From NCBI GenBank assembly GCA_046297695.1, contig JBKBHF010000007.1, positions 1-64,000 on the forward strand: a stretch of DNA of 64,000 nucleotides. Reading direction: 5' to 3'. The number at the start of each line of letters is the position of its first letter. Position 1 is the first letter of the stretch. This DNA comes from Permianibacter sp046297695. Lineage in GTDB: Bacteria > Pseudomonadota > Gammaproteobacteria > Enterobacterales > Permianibacteraceae. The notes below the pieces were generated by a model. It did not search any database. It was not told where the DNA came from and was given only the letters and a program-made list of their open reading frames with translations. This document shows, in pieces, positions 1 through 8,311 of this stretch. Made by a program: the position numbers and the translations under genes.

Positions 1-60
1 GGCGACGAAGGGCAGCACACGCAGAACGGGTCGCCGCCCCGCGTTGTTTCGCGGACCCTG

Positions 61-94
61 AAAACGAAAACGCCCAACCGGAGCCGGTTGGGCG
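61..94 (-). terminator. rho-independent terminator of tRNA-Phe
   Basis: Read on the minus strand, an 11-bp GC-rich stem with a 2-base loop is followed by a T-rich tract (TTTTCGTTTT). It lies 8 bases beyond the CCA end of the tRNA-Phe gene and is its likely terminator. Confidence 0.8.
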
Positions 95-102
95 TTGAAT
101 GG

Positions 103-178
<76 letters not shown>

Positions 179-290
179 AAGGGCGCGCATGATGCCGGGC
201 CGGGCCGGTGAAGTCAAGGCACACAGCGCGGCCAAGCCGTTGATTGCTCAAACATTCGCCAGACGCAGGTGCCAGCCGGAATCGGCCGGT

Positions 291-563
291 TCAGGCCGAC
301 GGCGGCACGTAGCCTTCGACCTTCTCGTAGTCGCCACCGAACAGGAACTTCTCCATCTCGCCTTCGAGGAATTTGCGCGCCTGCGGGTCGAGCATCGACA
401 GCCGCTTCTCGTTGATCAGCATGGTCTGGTGGGCTTTCCACTGTTCCCAGGCCTCGGCCGAAATCGATTCGAAAATGCGCTTGCCGAGCGCGCCCGGATA
501 CGGGGCAAACGCGAGACCCTCGGCGTCTTTGCCCAACTTGGCGCAGTGAACGGTACGGGACAT
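291..563 (-). CDS. yggX: YggX, probable Fe(2+)-trafficking / oxidative-damage protection protein
   Basis: A 90-residue cytoplasmic protein of the YggX family, beginning MSRTVHC, where the conserved N-terminal Cys is characteristic. The family feature GLAFAPYPGALGKRIFE is visible, followed by the helical segment WEQWKAHQTMLINEKRL, and the length matches the family. YggX proteins protect iron-sulfur enzymes from oxidation and are proposed to move iron. A GTG two codons upstream would also open the frame, but the ATG starting MSRTV fits the family. It lies 28 bases downstream of mutY on the same strand, the conserved mutY-yggX pair, and is probably co-transcribed. That pairing makes sense because MutY itself carries an oxidation-sensitive 4Fe-4S cluster. 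Confidence 0.95.
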   Translation of the reverse strand: MSRTVHCAKLGKDAEGLAFAPYPGALGKRIFESISAEAWEQWKAHQTMLINEKRLSMLDPQARKFLEGEMEKFLFGGDYEKVEGYVPPSA

Positions 564-591
564 AACCACCTCAATGACGGGGGCGAGCCGG

Positions 592-1626
592 TTATTGGCT
601 CGCGAGCATGTGTTTCAGCAATTTCTGCACCGGCGCCGGCAAACCGACCGCTTGCAGGGCCGTCAACGGCTGCCAGCGCCACGGGCCGTCCATGATACGG
701 GAGCCGTTGCCGGCCATCACCCCCGCAAAGGTGTGGATATCGAGATGAAAGTGGCTGAACGTGTGCCGCAGCGGCGGCAATGCGCGCAAGGCGATGCGAT
801 CACCAAAGTTTTCGGCAAACTCGCCCGGCGACAACCCTTCCGGCACTTCCGGCAGCACCCACAGTCCGCCCCAGATCCCGGCCGGTGGGCGCTGGGTCAG
901 CAGGATCTCCTCGCGGCCATTGACCAGCGCCAGCATCCGGGTCGACTTTTCCGGCAGCACTTTCGCCGGTTTGGCGCCGGGGTAAGCGCTGAAATTCTGT
1001 TCCGCTTGTGCGACACAGCTGCCGCTGAACGGGCAACTGTCGCAACGCGGTGTGCCGCGCGTGCAGACGGTGGCGCCGATATCCATCATCGCCTGGTTGT
1101 AATCGGCGACACGTTTCGTCGGTGTCAACTCGTCGGCCAATTGCCAGAGTTTCTGTTCGTTGCGGCGCCGATCGTCATACAGCCGAATGCCGGCCACGCG
1201 GCACAGCACCCGTTTGACATTGCCATCGAGAATCGGCGCCCGGATATTGCTGCCCAAACTCAATACCGCGCCAGCGGTCGAGCGGCCGATGCCGGGCAGC
1301 TCGCACATTTCATCGACTGTTTTCGGAAACACGCCGCCGAAATGCTCGACCACATGTTTCGCGGCAGCGTGCAGATTGCGCGCGCGTGAGTAGTAGCCTA
1401 GGCCCGCCCACAGTGCGAGCACATCATCGAGCGGTGCCGAGGCGAGTGCCTGCACATCCGGAAACCGCTGCATGAATTTTTCGTAGTAGCCGATGACAGT
1501 GGCCACCTGTGTCTGCTGCAGCATGATCTCGGAGATCCAGACCCGATACGGATTGCGATCCTGTTGCCACGGCAGGGTTTTGCGGCCGCTGTGATCAAAC
1601 CAGGCAAGGACAGAGGTGGGTGACAT
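592..1626 (-). CDS. mutY: A/G-specific adenine glycosylase MutY
   Basis: A base-excision repair enzyme that removes adenine mispaired with 8-oxoguanine; 344 residues, normal for the family. The N-terminal half is the helix-hairpin-helix glycosylase domain: SEIMLQQT carries the catalytic Glu, LPGIGRSTAGAVLS is the hairpin, and LDGNVKRVLCR carries the catalytic Asp. The iron-sulfur loop (C-x6-C-x2-C-x5-C) is visible as CTRGTPRCDSCPFSGSC. The C-terminal part is a NUDIX-like domain (REEILLTQRPPAGIWGGLW) that recognises 8-oxoG. I took the ATG; the codon just before it is TTG. It heads the mutY-yggX pair. Confidence 0.97.
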   Translation of the reverse strand: MSPTSVLAWFDHSGRKTLPWQQDRNPYRVWISEIMLQQTQVATVIGYYEKFMQRFPDVQALASAPLDDVLALWAGLGYYSRARNLHAAAKHVVEHFGGVFPKTVDEMCELPGIGRSTAGAVLSLGSNIRAPILDGNVKRVLCRVAGIRLYDDRRRNEQKLWQLADELTPTKRVADYNQAMMDIGATVCTRGTPRCDSCPFSGSCVAQAEQNFSAYPGAKPAKVLPEKSTRMLALVNGREEILLTQRPPAGIWGGLWVLPEVPEGLSPGEFAENFGDRIALRALPPLRHTFSHFHLDIHTFAGVMAGNGSRIMDGPWRWQPLTALQAVGLPAPVQKLLKHMLASQ

Positions 1627-1648
1627 CAACGGAGCCCGTTCGCTTTAC

Positions 1649-1729
1649 GTAGGGCGTCAATAAGGCGTAGCCGCATTGCGCCGGATTGCATGAAATTCGG
1701 CGCAATGCCCTGCGGTGCTTGCGCCCTAC
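1649..1729. repeat. imperfect palindromic intergenic repeat (REP-like)
   Basis: Outer arms GTAGGGCG and CGCCCTAC and inner arms CATTGCGCC and GGCGCAATG give an extended imperfect hairpin of about 80 bases between mutY and rimK. GTAGG...CCTAC palindromes of this kind are common dispersed units in proteobacterial intergenic DNA. The outer GTAGG/CCTAC ends resemble the repeat at 53067-53103. Confidence 0.6.
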
Positions 1730-1758
1730 TATTGCTCTTTTATTGCCTGGTGATGTAC

Positions 1759-2664
1759 TCACCCTTCGCTGCGCTTTCGCGCCGTATCCGTCGACAACTG
1801 CCGCTCCAGAAACGCAATCATCTTGCTGGCGATATCAACACCGGTGGCGTGTTCGATACCTTCGAGGCCCGGCGAGGCGTTGACTTCCAGCACCAGTGGG
1901 CCGCGCGATGAGCGCAGCATGTCGACGCCGGCGACGTTGAGGCCGAGCGCTTTGGCGGCAGCAATGGCGGTGGCGCGTTCTTCGTCGGTGATATCGATGG
2001 CGGTGGCCTGGCCGCCGCGGTGCAGGTTGGCGCGGAATTCACCTTCCTTGGCTTGCCGTTTCATCGACGCGACCACTTCGCCGTCGATGACAAAGCAGCG
2101 GATGTCGGCGCCGCTCGCTTCGCGGATGTATTCCTGGACCATGATGTTTTCATCGAGACTCAGGAAGGCTTCGAGCATGCTTTCGGCGGCGGTTTGCGTT
2201 TCCGCGAGCACGACGCCGATGCCCTGGGTGCCTTCGAGCAGTTTGATCACGAGCGGGGCGCCGCCGACCATCTTGACGACGTCCTGGATGTCGTCTGGTG
2301 CGTGCGCGAAACCGGTGACCGGCAGGCCGATGCCCTCGCGTGCCAGCATTTGCAGACAACGCAGTTTGTCGCGGGCACGGCCGATGGCGGCCGACTCGTT
2401 CATCGGGAACACGCCCATCACTTCGAACTGGCGCAGCACGGCCATGCCGTAAAACGTGATCGAGGCGCCGATGCGCGGGATCACGGCATCGTATTGTTCC
2501 AGTTCTTCGCCGCCGTAACGGATGGTCGGTTTGTGGCTGGTCACGTTCATCGTGCAGCGCAGGGTGTCGAGCACTTCGATTTCGTGGCCGCGTTTGTCGG
2601 CGGCTTCCACCAGCCGGTAGGTTGAATACAGGCGCGGGTTGCGCGAGAGCACACAGATTTTCAT
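1759..2664 (-). CDS. rimK: RimK family ATP-grasp alpha-L-glutamate ligase
   Basis: A 301-residue ATP-grasp ligase. RimK adds glutamate residues to the C terminus of ribosomal protein S6. The N-terminal domain (MKICVLSRNPRLYSTYRL) is followed by the ATP-grasp fold: the Lys-containing strand PLVIKLLEGTQGIGV, the adenine-binding strand MVQEYI, and the metal-binding stretch LVLEVNASPGLEGIE. Length fits the family. The RimB-like protease gene lies upstream on the same strand with a 24-base gap. A rimBK-type pairing is known in pseudomonads, where it modulates ribosome composition. The paralogue LysX is less likely, given the RimK-like N terminus. Confidence 0.93.
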   Translation of the reverse strand: MKICVLSRNPRLYSTYRLVEAADKRGHEIEVLDTLRCTMNVTSHKPTIRYGGEELEQYDAVIPRIGASITFYGMAVLRQFEVMGVFPMNESAAIGRARDKLRCLQMLAREGIGLPVTGFAHAPDDIQDVVKMVGGAPLVIKLLEGTQGIGVVLAETQTAAESMLEAFLSLDENIMVQEYIREASGADIRCFVIDGEVVASMKRQAKEGEFRANLHRGGQATAIDITDEERATAIAAAKALGLNVAGVDMLRSSRGPLVLEVNASPGLEGIEHATGVDIASKMIAFLERQLSTDTARKRSEG

Positions 2665-2688
2665 GACGAAGTGGTCACCGGAAGAAGG

Positions 2689-3201
2689 TCACAACAATTC
2701 CTTGGCGACGGCAACGCCACCGCCACCGCGGAACGCTTGTTTGTCGTAAACGGGTTGGCCTTGCAGCCAGGAATGATGCGGCCGCACATGAGCATCGAGC
2801 GGCAGGCCGGAGCGGCCGATCAGCATGCGGTAGCGCATGGCATCGCGATTGGTCAGTGTGATGGCGAGCGGCCAGTGCCGGTTGCCGAAGACGATGGTGC
2901 TGGCGATCACATAACGCTCTTCGGCGTGACCGCCGGAGTCGGTGACGATGCGGCGATCGAGCATCGGTGCTTCGCACCAGTGCGCCAGCTCGCCTTCCTT
3001 GCGCGACAGGTGCAGGCCAAAGCGCACCCAGGGCTGGCCGTTGCGGTCGAACGGCAATACTTCAAAAGCGTGCAGTGCCGAGGTCCGGGCACCGGTATCG
3101 ATCTTGACCCGCAGCCGCTTGATGCGCAGTTGCGGCAGCGCAGCCCACTCGCGCCAACCGAAATACAGCGGCGCGCCGGTGGGAGGAAGTTCTGCCGTCA
3201 T
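2689..3201 (-). CDS. RimB-type retropepsin-like ATP-dependent zinc protease family protein
   Basis: A 170-residue protein of the retropepsin-like aspartic protease family (older name DUF785 / Zn_protease). The catalytic signature is KIDTGARTSALHA near residues 33-45, and the second conserved element MLIGRSGL lies near residue 128. There is no signal peptide, so it is cytoplasmic. It precedes rimK on the same strand. In Pseudomonas, RimB, a member of this family, is reported to work with RimK on ribosomal protein S6. That role here is inferred from family and position. Confidence 0.85.
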   Translation of the reverse strand: MTAELPPTGAPLYFGWREWAALPQLRIKRLRVKIDTGARTSALHAFEVLPFDRNGQPWVRFGLHLSRKEGELAHWCEAPMLDRRIVTDSGGHAEERYVIASTIVFGNRHWPLAITLTNRDAMRYRMLIGRSGLPLDAHVRPHHSWLQGQPVYDKQAFRGGGGVAVAKELL

Positions 3202-3335
3202 GGATGCGGGAGCCGTGGGAGACGATGCGTCGATTGTAGCGGTTCGTGGCGGACGCTCGTGCGGCTATTTTCCGCGCTGGTGCGGGTGCCGATGAGGGGG
3301 CGGGCGCGGGTTCGCCGCCAGGTGTCAGTGGCGTG

Positions 3336-4430
3336 TCAGCGGTCGCGCGCCGGAGCGGGCCGATCGGCGGCGTCGGCTTCGTCGTCGCGTCGCAGCGCCT
3401 TGCGCAGCAGGTGCGGCAGCAGCAGGTGCGGCGGCATCCGCAGGTAGTGGCCACGGACGAACACGGCAAAGCGGGCCAGATCATCGCGCCAGCGTCGGCA
3501 GCTCGGGTTGATCGGCCGCAGCGCGGCCTGGAACAGTGCGAGCATGGCGTCGGCATTGGCCGGCAGGGCGGCCGCACAGGCGTCGGTGGTCGCGGCGGGA
3601 ATGACGGTGTCGAACACCTGCTGGACGGTGGCTAGGGCGTAGGCAAGTGTCCGCGCCAGATCGAGCTCGGCGGCGCGCGCCGGCAATTGCAGCCAGAACG
3701 CCGGCTCGTGGCCAAAGTGCTGCAACAGCTGGTGGATGTCCCAGAGATCGCGCAGGGCGTGATCCCACTCGCCGTCATAAAACAGATGGCAGATGCTGTG
3801 CAGCAGCAGATCGGTGGGCTGCAGCGTCCAGAACGGCGTGCCGGCGACCGGCACCGCGGCGGCGAGCAGCTTGCCGGCATCCGGTTTGGCACGTGCGGTC
3901 AGCGGCAGGATGTTGTGGTGGACATCGAGCGTGATCAGCCGCTGCATGTGCTGCAGTGGCGGCAGCTCGTGCATCCACTGCCGGTAGTAGCGCTGATCGT
4001 AGGCATCGAGATGGGTGCTGACGTAGCCGGCAAAGCGCAGGCTGTCTTCGACTGCGGCTAGCCGCTCGCGCGGTACCAGCAGATCGATGTCGGAAAAGAG
4101 CCGGCCGCGGCTCGCCGGCAGGCCGGCGGCGAGATAGGCCGCGCCTTTCAGAATCAGCGGCCGGACGCCAGCCCGTTGCAGCGCCGGCACCAGCTGGTCC
4201 AGCTCCCAGCGCATCCGGATGGCGGTGGCTTGGCCGCTGACCGAGGCAGTAGCGAAGGCGCGCCGTACCGCCGGCAGATCGGGTAGCTGATCGGCCTCAA
4301 AACGCAAAGCAAGTGATGGCAGTAAGCGGCTACTCCGTGCCTGCCGGATGGCGGCATCCCAACGGCTGGCGGGCCAGTCGCGGCAGCGCTCCGGTTGCAA
4401 AAGGGCATCGACGACGGCCAGCCGGTTCAT
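3336..4430 (-). CDS. nucleotidyltransferase family protein of the HprK-related kinase operon
   Basis: A 364-residue protein with a minimal nucleotidyltransferase core. KGAAYLA (about residues 95-101) is followed by GRLFSDIDLLVP, where the two Asp residues (about 114 and 116) form the metal-binding DxD. The rest is helical. It resembles the NTP_transf_5 (PF14907) type, which accompanies HprK-like kinases in some peptide-tailoring clusters, for example the kinase/nucleotidyltransferase pair of certain lasso peptide clusters. Its ATG overlaps the TGA of the upstream kinase gene (ATGA), so the two are translationally coupled. I infer that it transfers a nucleotide or phosphate group to the same target as the kinase; the substrate is unknown. 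Confidence 0.75.
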   Translation of the reverse strand: MNRLAVVDALLQPERCRDWPASRWDAAIRQARSSRLLPSLALRFEADQLPDLPAVRRAFATASVSGQATAIRMRWELDQLVPALQRAGVRPLILKGAAYLAAGLPASRGRLFSDIDLLVPRERLAAVEDSLRFAGYVSTHLDAYDQRYYRQWMHELPPLQHMQRLITLDVHHNILPLTARAKPDAGKLLAAAVPVAGTPFWTLQPTDLLLHSICHLFYDGEWDHALRDLWDIHQLLQHFGHEPAFWLQLPARAAELDLARTLAYALATVQQVFDTVIPAATTDACAAALPANADAMLALFQAALRPINPSCRRWRDDLARFAVFVRGHYLRMPPHLLLPHLLRKALRRDDEADAADRPAPARDR

Positions 4431-5359
4431 ACGGCGACCTCCGCCGGCGGTGCCGTCCAGCTGTCCATTGCGGATTGCAGCAGGGGTATCGCTTCGTCGA
4501 GCTGACTGTAATGCAGCCGGTGACAATGGCTTGCCCTCACCAGCGCCACCAAGGCATGAAAGCCGCGCGACCCGAGCAGGTTGTAATTGAAGCTCTGCTC
4601 GACGCAGTGCAGTACCGCCAGATGCCGGTCGAGGGTCTGCCAGTCGGTGGCGTGGCCGGCGAGGTAACGGGGGAACACGATCAGGCCCGGCAACGCCGGC
4701 TCGAAGGCACGCTGAAGCGCGTCGCGCGGCGGCTGCATATGCGCCACCGTGCCCTTGAGCGTGTCATTGGCCGGTTCGCTGAAAACCGCTTTCGGGTAGC
4801 GCTGCTGGATCAGCGGGATCGAAGCGTTTTTCAGGCTGATCGGACGCGGCACCGGGGTGAGCTGCAGGCGGTCCGGGTCGATGAGGCAAAGCTCGTCCGA
4901 TAACAGCCGGAAGCCTTCCTGGCAGAGCGCAGCCGTCAGCGTGCTTTTGCCGGCGCCCGGCACGCCGGGCAGGATCAGCGCGCGGCCGCCGCGCTCCAGC
5001 ACCGCCGCGTGCAGGATCAGCCGGGTATGGTCGTGGTTGCCGATGCACCAGTTGATGCCCCATTCGAACATGGCGTGGGCCTGATCGGCCGGCAGCGGTT
5101 TGAACGGGGTAAAGCCATCGAACCGGAACTGCACTTGCGGCCGCAGCCAGCGTCGCCAGGCCGGCATGTCGAGCGCGACCCGGTAATCCGGGCAGGCTTC
5201 GTCCAGGTGCAGCGGATAGTCGCGGTAGAGCGCGTACAAGCCTTCGGCAACGCGCGGCAACGGGCTGCGGACATGGATGTGGTAGGGCGGCAGCCCGAGC
5301 ACCAGGCCATCGGCCAGGCGCCGGCGGAATTCGCCGTAGCAGAGCGCGCCGAGCGTCAT
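4427..5359 (-). CDS. HprK-related kinase (HPr-rel-A type)
   Basis: A 310-residue P-loop kinase. The Walker A motif GVPGAGKST lies at about 132-140, and LLSDELCLID at about 153-161 occupies the Walker B position. The following PRPISLKNASIPLIQQRYP stretch resembles HPr kinase C-terminal regions. Residues 1-125 form an N-terminal domain not shared with classical HPrK. The start overlaps the TGA of the PqqD-like gene (ATGA), and the end overlaps the nucleotidyltransferase start in the same way. HPrK homologues of this kind phosphorylate a Ser on lasso precursor peptides in some Firmicutes. Here I infer a protein or peptide target, possibly the Tat protein encoded at 5614-6210. No HPr gene is nearby. 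Confidence 0.78.
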   Translation of the reverse strand: MTLGALCYGEFRRRLADGLVLGLPPYHIHVRSPLPRVAEGLYALYRDYPLHLDEACPDYRVALDMPAWRRWLRPQVQFRFDGFTPFKPLPADQAHAMFEWGINWCIGNHDHTRLILHAAVLERGGRALILPGVPGAGKSTLTAALCQEGFRLLSDELCLIDPDRLQLTPVPRPISLKNASIPLIQQRYPKAVFSEPANDTLKGTVAHMQPPRDALQRAFEPALPGLIVFPRYLAGHATDWQTLDRHLAVLHCVEQSFNYNLLGSRGFHALVALVRASHCHRLHYSQLDEAIPLLQSAMDSWTAPPAEVAV

Positions 5360-5559
5360 GGCGGCGTCATGATCAGTTGCTGCTGGCGCAGCAGGCGCAG
5401 GCATTGGTCGACGTTGTCGGTCCAAGTATCGGGCGTGGCCGCGGGCAGGCCCTGCTGCAACCGGCAGAACACCTGCTGGAGGTCGCCGGTCAGGGCGACG
5501 GTGGCACCGGAGCCGGGGTGAAAAACAAGCAGCGCTCCATCGAGCGCTGCTGTGTCCAA
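5356..5559 (-). CDS. PqqD family peptide-binding protein of the HprK-related operon
   Basis: About 67 residues with the PqqD pattern LDGALLVFHPGSGATVALTG, then a helical C-terminal part. PqqD-like domains (RiPP recognition elements) bind leader sequences of precursor peptides. No ATG exists in frame after the upstream stop. The given start is a TTG. A CTG at 5584-5586, preceded by GAGGA at a sensible distance, would add nine residues including TYLVTPGLD and may be the true start. The gene is coupled to the kinase by an ATGA overlap. A free-standing recognition element argues that the operon acts on a specific peptide or protein. Confidence 0.72.
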   Translation of the reverse strand: MDTAALDGALLVFHPGSGATVALTGDLQQVFCRLQQGLPAATPDTWTDNVDQCLRLLRQQQLIMTPP

Positions 5560-5613
5560 ACCGGGGGTGACGAGATAGGTCGTCAGAACCCGTTCCTCAT
5601 CAAACGAACCGCC

Positions 5614-6210
5614 TCAGTTGTAGTAGGCGAGCATGTTCTGATGGTAAGTCGCGTTGAAGAACTCGTCGAGATCGGCCAGTGTCATCACGAGACCGGTATC
5701 GGTGGTATAGACCGAGTTCGGCGCGGTGGCGATGCAATCGGTCCAGATCTTCTTGATCTCTTCCTCGGTCATGACATAGCCGAGCGGGGCGTCGGCAGCA
5801 TTGAGCACGCCGGCTATGCAATGGCGGGCCAGCATCTTCAGACCACCACCCTGCATCGACAGCACTTCCATCATGGTCTTGGTACCGAAAATGCTGCCGG
5901 CAAAGACGCTGTGGAATTTCTGGGTACGGGAATACGGCGACGGCCATTGCACGCCCGGCTTTGACTTCCAGTAGCCCGGCGAATAGCCGTTGCAGGCACT
6001 GGGTTGATCCGAGGTCGAGACGTTGCCGGAGGCAAAGCCTGATGGCGAGCAGAGCTGACCGGCGAGCACGGGCTTGCTGGCCACGCTCAGCAACACGACC
6101 GGGGTGGCGGTCAACGCGCCTTGCAGCAGGCGGCGGCGGCTGGCAACGGTGCTATCGTCGGCATTGACGTCGGAGCCGTTGGTCTCGGAGGGCTTGATCT
6201 GGTCGCTCAT
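5614..6210 (-). CDS. Tat-exported GYSPGYWK-motif protein, candidate substrate of the operon
   Basis: A 198-residue protein. Residues 24-50 form a twin-arginine signal (SRRRLLQG, then a hydrophobic run ending VLA before GQL), so the product is predicted to be exported folded. The mature part has four Cys (54, 73, 131, 159) and the motif CNGYSPGYWKSKP at 73-85. Related (T/S)PGYWK motifs recur in bacterial secreted proteins of unknown function. The C terminus is rich in Tyr and Asn and ends AYYN. It is the first gene of the operon, 54 bases before the PqqD-like gene. I infer that it is either the modified substrate or a cell-surface partner. No enzyme family was recognised. Confidence 0.65.
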   Translation of the reverse strand: MSDQIKPSETNGSDVNADDSTVASRRRLLQGALTATPVVLLSVASKPVLAGQLCSPSGFASGNVSTSDQPSACNGYSPGYWKSKPGVQWPSPYSRTQKFHSVFAGSIFGTKTMMEVLSMQGGGLKMLARHCIAGVLNAADAPLGYVMTEEEIKKIWTDCIATAPNSVYTTDTGLVMTLADLDEFFNATYHQNMLAYYN

Positions 6211-6401
6211 GCGAATACGCCTATGTTTCCCTACGGTGCGCTCGGGGCGCGAATAAACAATGCGGTCTGGTCACGCAAAGCATGTGCCATGCCATGATCG
6301 GAAAACAGAGTCAGATCAGGCGGTTGCGGCGGCACGGCGGTGATCGTGACGGCTGCCATTGTAAAACATCCGGACATTGCCGGTGCTACGTCCGGCCGAG
6401 G

Positions 6402-6415
6402 CAGGCTGGTATGAT
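6402..6415 (+). promoter_or_regulatory. possible extended -10 promoter for thiSG
   Basis: TGGTATGAT matches an extended -10 element (TGnTATAAT) about 60 bases upstream of thiS. No good -35 box is seen at the usual spacing. No TPP riboswitch-like sequence was recognised between here and thiS. Confidence 0.35.
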
Positions 6416-6477
6416 GCCAGCCCTTTCACAGCGCTCGCCAGCCCGGCGGGCGCCGTTTCGACGACACCATCACGGTC

Positions 6478-6678
6478 ATGCAGATTATGTTGAACGGCAG
6501 TCCACGCGAGTTGACTACCGAACTGACCATTGCCGAGCTGTTGCAGCGGGAGCAACTTGGCGACAAACGGGTCGCGGTTGAACGCAACGGCGACATCGTG
6601 CCGCGCTCCCGCCATGCCAGCGAAATCATTCAGGCTGGCGACCGCATTGAGATTGTCCATGCCATCGGTGGCGGCTGA
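6478..6678 (+). CDS. thiS: sulfur carrier protein ThiS
   Basis: A 66-residue ubiquitin-fold protein ending in IGGG. The C-terminal Gly-Gly is adenylated and thiocarboxylated to deliver sulfur for thiazole synthesis in thiamine biosynthesis. It opens MQIMLNGSPREL with TIAELLQRE following, as in ThiS. Length is normal. thiG starts 40 bases downstream on the same strand, so the two carrier/synthase genes are co-transcribed. Confidence 0.93.
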   Translation: MQIMLNGSPRELTTELTIAELLQREQLGDKRVAVERNGDIVPRSRHASEIIQAGDRIEIVHAIGGG

Positions 6679-6718
6679 GCCGGACACCGGCGCACCACCG
6701 CGTTCTTCGGAGTTGCAA

Positions 6719-7504
6719 ATGAGCCAACACGACAGCTTTGCCCTGGCCGGCAAGACCTACCGTTCACGCCTGCTGGTTGGTACCGGCAAGTACAAGGATC
6801 TGGACGAAACCCGCGCCGCCATCGAAGCCAGCGGCGCCGAAATTGTCACGGTTGCGATCCGTCGCACCAACATCGGCCAGAACCCGAATGAGCCGAACCT
6901 GCTCGATGTCATCTCGCCGGATCGCTACACCATTCTGCCGAACACCGCCGGTTGCTACACCGCGGAAGACGCCGTGCGCACCTGCCGGCTCGCGCGCGAA
7001 CTGCTCGACGGCCATGATCTGGTCAAACTGGAAGTGCTTGGCGATCAGAAAACGCTTTACCCGGACATTCCGGAAACGCTGAAAGCCGCAGTGGAATTGA
7101 TCAAGGACGGGTTCAAGGTCATGGCCTACACCAGCGATGATCCGATCACCGCGAAAAAACTCGAAGACATGGGCTGTGTCGCGGTGATGCCGCTGGCCGC
7201 ACCGATCGGTTCCGGCCTCGGCATTCGCAACCCTTACAACATCAAACTGATTCTTGACAACGCCAAGGTGCCGATTCTGGTCGATGCCGGCGTTGGTACT
7301 GCCAGTGATGCCGCGATTGCAATGGAGCTGGGCTGTGATGGCGTGCTGATGAACACTGCGATTGCCGCCGCGAAAAATCCGGTGCTGATGGCAAGCGCAA
7401 TGCGCAAGGCGATCGAGGCGGGCCGTGAAGCCTTTCTCGCCGGCCGGATGCCACGCAAGCTGTATGCGAGCGCCTCGTCACCGATTGACGGGACGATTTT
7501 CTGA
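6719..7504 (+). CDS. thiG: thiazole synthase ThiG
   Basis: A 261-residue TIM-barrel enzyme that builds the thiazole phosphate of thiamine from 1-deoxy-D-xylulose 5-phosphate, ThiS thiocarboxylate and dehydroglycine. The family start RSRLLVGTGKYKDL is visible, VKLEVLGDQKTLYPD contains the Schiff-base Lys, and PLAAPIGSGLGI and VPILVDAGVGTASDAA are the phosphate-binding loops. The start is the ATG beginning MSQHDSFAL; the longer upstream open frame overlaps thiS in another phase. trmB follows after 68 bases in the same direction. Confidence 0.96.
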   Translation: MSQHDSFALAGKTYRSRLLVGTGKYKDLDETRAAIEASGAEIVTVAIRRTNIGQNPNEPNLLDVISPDRYTILPNTAGCYTAEDAVRTCRLARELLDGHDLVKLEVLGDQKTLYPDIPETLKAAVELIKDGFKVMAYTSDDPITAKKLEDMGCVAVMPLAAPIGSGLGIRNPYNIKLILDNAKVPILVDAGVGTASDAAIAMELGCDGVLMNTAIAAAKNPVLMASAMRKAIEAGREAFLAGRMPRKLYASASSPIDGTIF

Positions 7505-7572
7505 GCGGCGCTCGCTCGCAATTTTTACGACAGAAAACGCCGTTTCCTTTTTCCTGAATTGAAGTCTGCGTC

Positions 7573-8307
7573 ATGGCAAACGACAAAACCGACACCACTC
7601 TGGATGCCATCGAACTGACCGAAGACGGCAGGCCGAAGCGCCACATCCGCAGCTTCGTTCGCCGCGAGGGCCGGTTCAGCGAGCGCCAGAAAGCCGCCAT
7701 CGACATGTTGCTGCCGCAGTGGGGGCGTCATGTTGTCGATGGTCCGGTGGAACTGGCGCAATGGTTTGGCAATGATCATCCGGTCTGGCTTGAAATCGGT
7801 TTCGGCATGGGCCAATCGCTGGTGCAGCAGGCCAGCAGCAATCCCGGCATCAACTTTGTCGGCATCGAAGTGCACCGGCCGGGCGTTGGCGCCTGTTTGA
7901 CGGCGGCGCAAACCGCCAAATTGAGCAACTTGCGTGTCTATGAAGAAGATGCCATCGACGTTTTGAACAAATGCCTCGGCGATGGCGTGTTCGAGCGGGT
8001 GCAATTGTTCTTTCCGGATCCGTGGCCGAAAGCGCGTCACCACAAACGCCGCATTGTCCAGCCGGCGTTCGCGGAACTGATCCGGCGCAAACTGAAACTC
8101 GGTGGCATTTTTCATATGGCGACCGACTGGCAAAACTACGCCGAGCACATGCGCGACATCATGAATGTCGCCGACGGTTATCAGAACGAATCAGCAACCG
8201 GCGATTACGTGCCGCGCCCGGACTCACGTCCGCTGACCAAGTTCGAAGCCCGCGGTCACCGGCTCGGCCACGGCGTCTGGGATTTGATGTATCGCCGGGT
8301 CAGTTGA
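7573..8307 (+). CDS. trmB: tRNA (guanine-N7-)-methyltransferase TrmB
   Basis: A 244-residue SAM-dependent methyltransferase that makes m7G46 in tRNA. The SAM-binding strand LEIGFGMGQSL, the VGIEVHRPGV motif and the family signature FPDPWPKARHHKRRIV are all visible, and the C terminus has the conserved TKFEARGHRLGHGVWDL. Length is typical. It follows thiG closely, an order also found in pseudomonads, and ends at a bidirectional terminator. Confidence 0.96.
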   Translation: MANDKTDTTLDAIELTEDGRPKRHIRSFVRREGRFSERQKAAIDMLLPQWGRHVVDGPVELAQWFGNDHPVWLEIGFGMGQSLVQQASSNPGINFVGIEVHRPGVGACLTAAQTAKLSNLRVYEEDAIDVLNKCLGDGVFERVQLFFPDPWPKARHHKRRIVQPAFAELIRRKLKLGGIFHMATDWQNYAEHMRDIMNVADGYQNESATGDYVPRPDSRPLTKFEARGHRLGHGVWDLMYRRVS

Positions 8308-8311
8308 CCTG

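Noticed and set aside
6211..6477. TPP riboswitch upstream of thiSG
   Set aside because: The conserved CTGAGA and paired thi-box segments were looked for and not found. Only an extended -10-like box is present.
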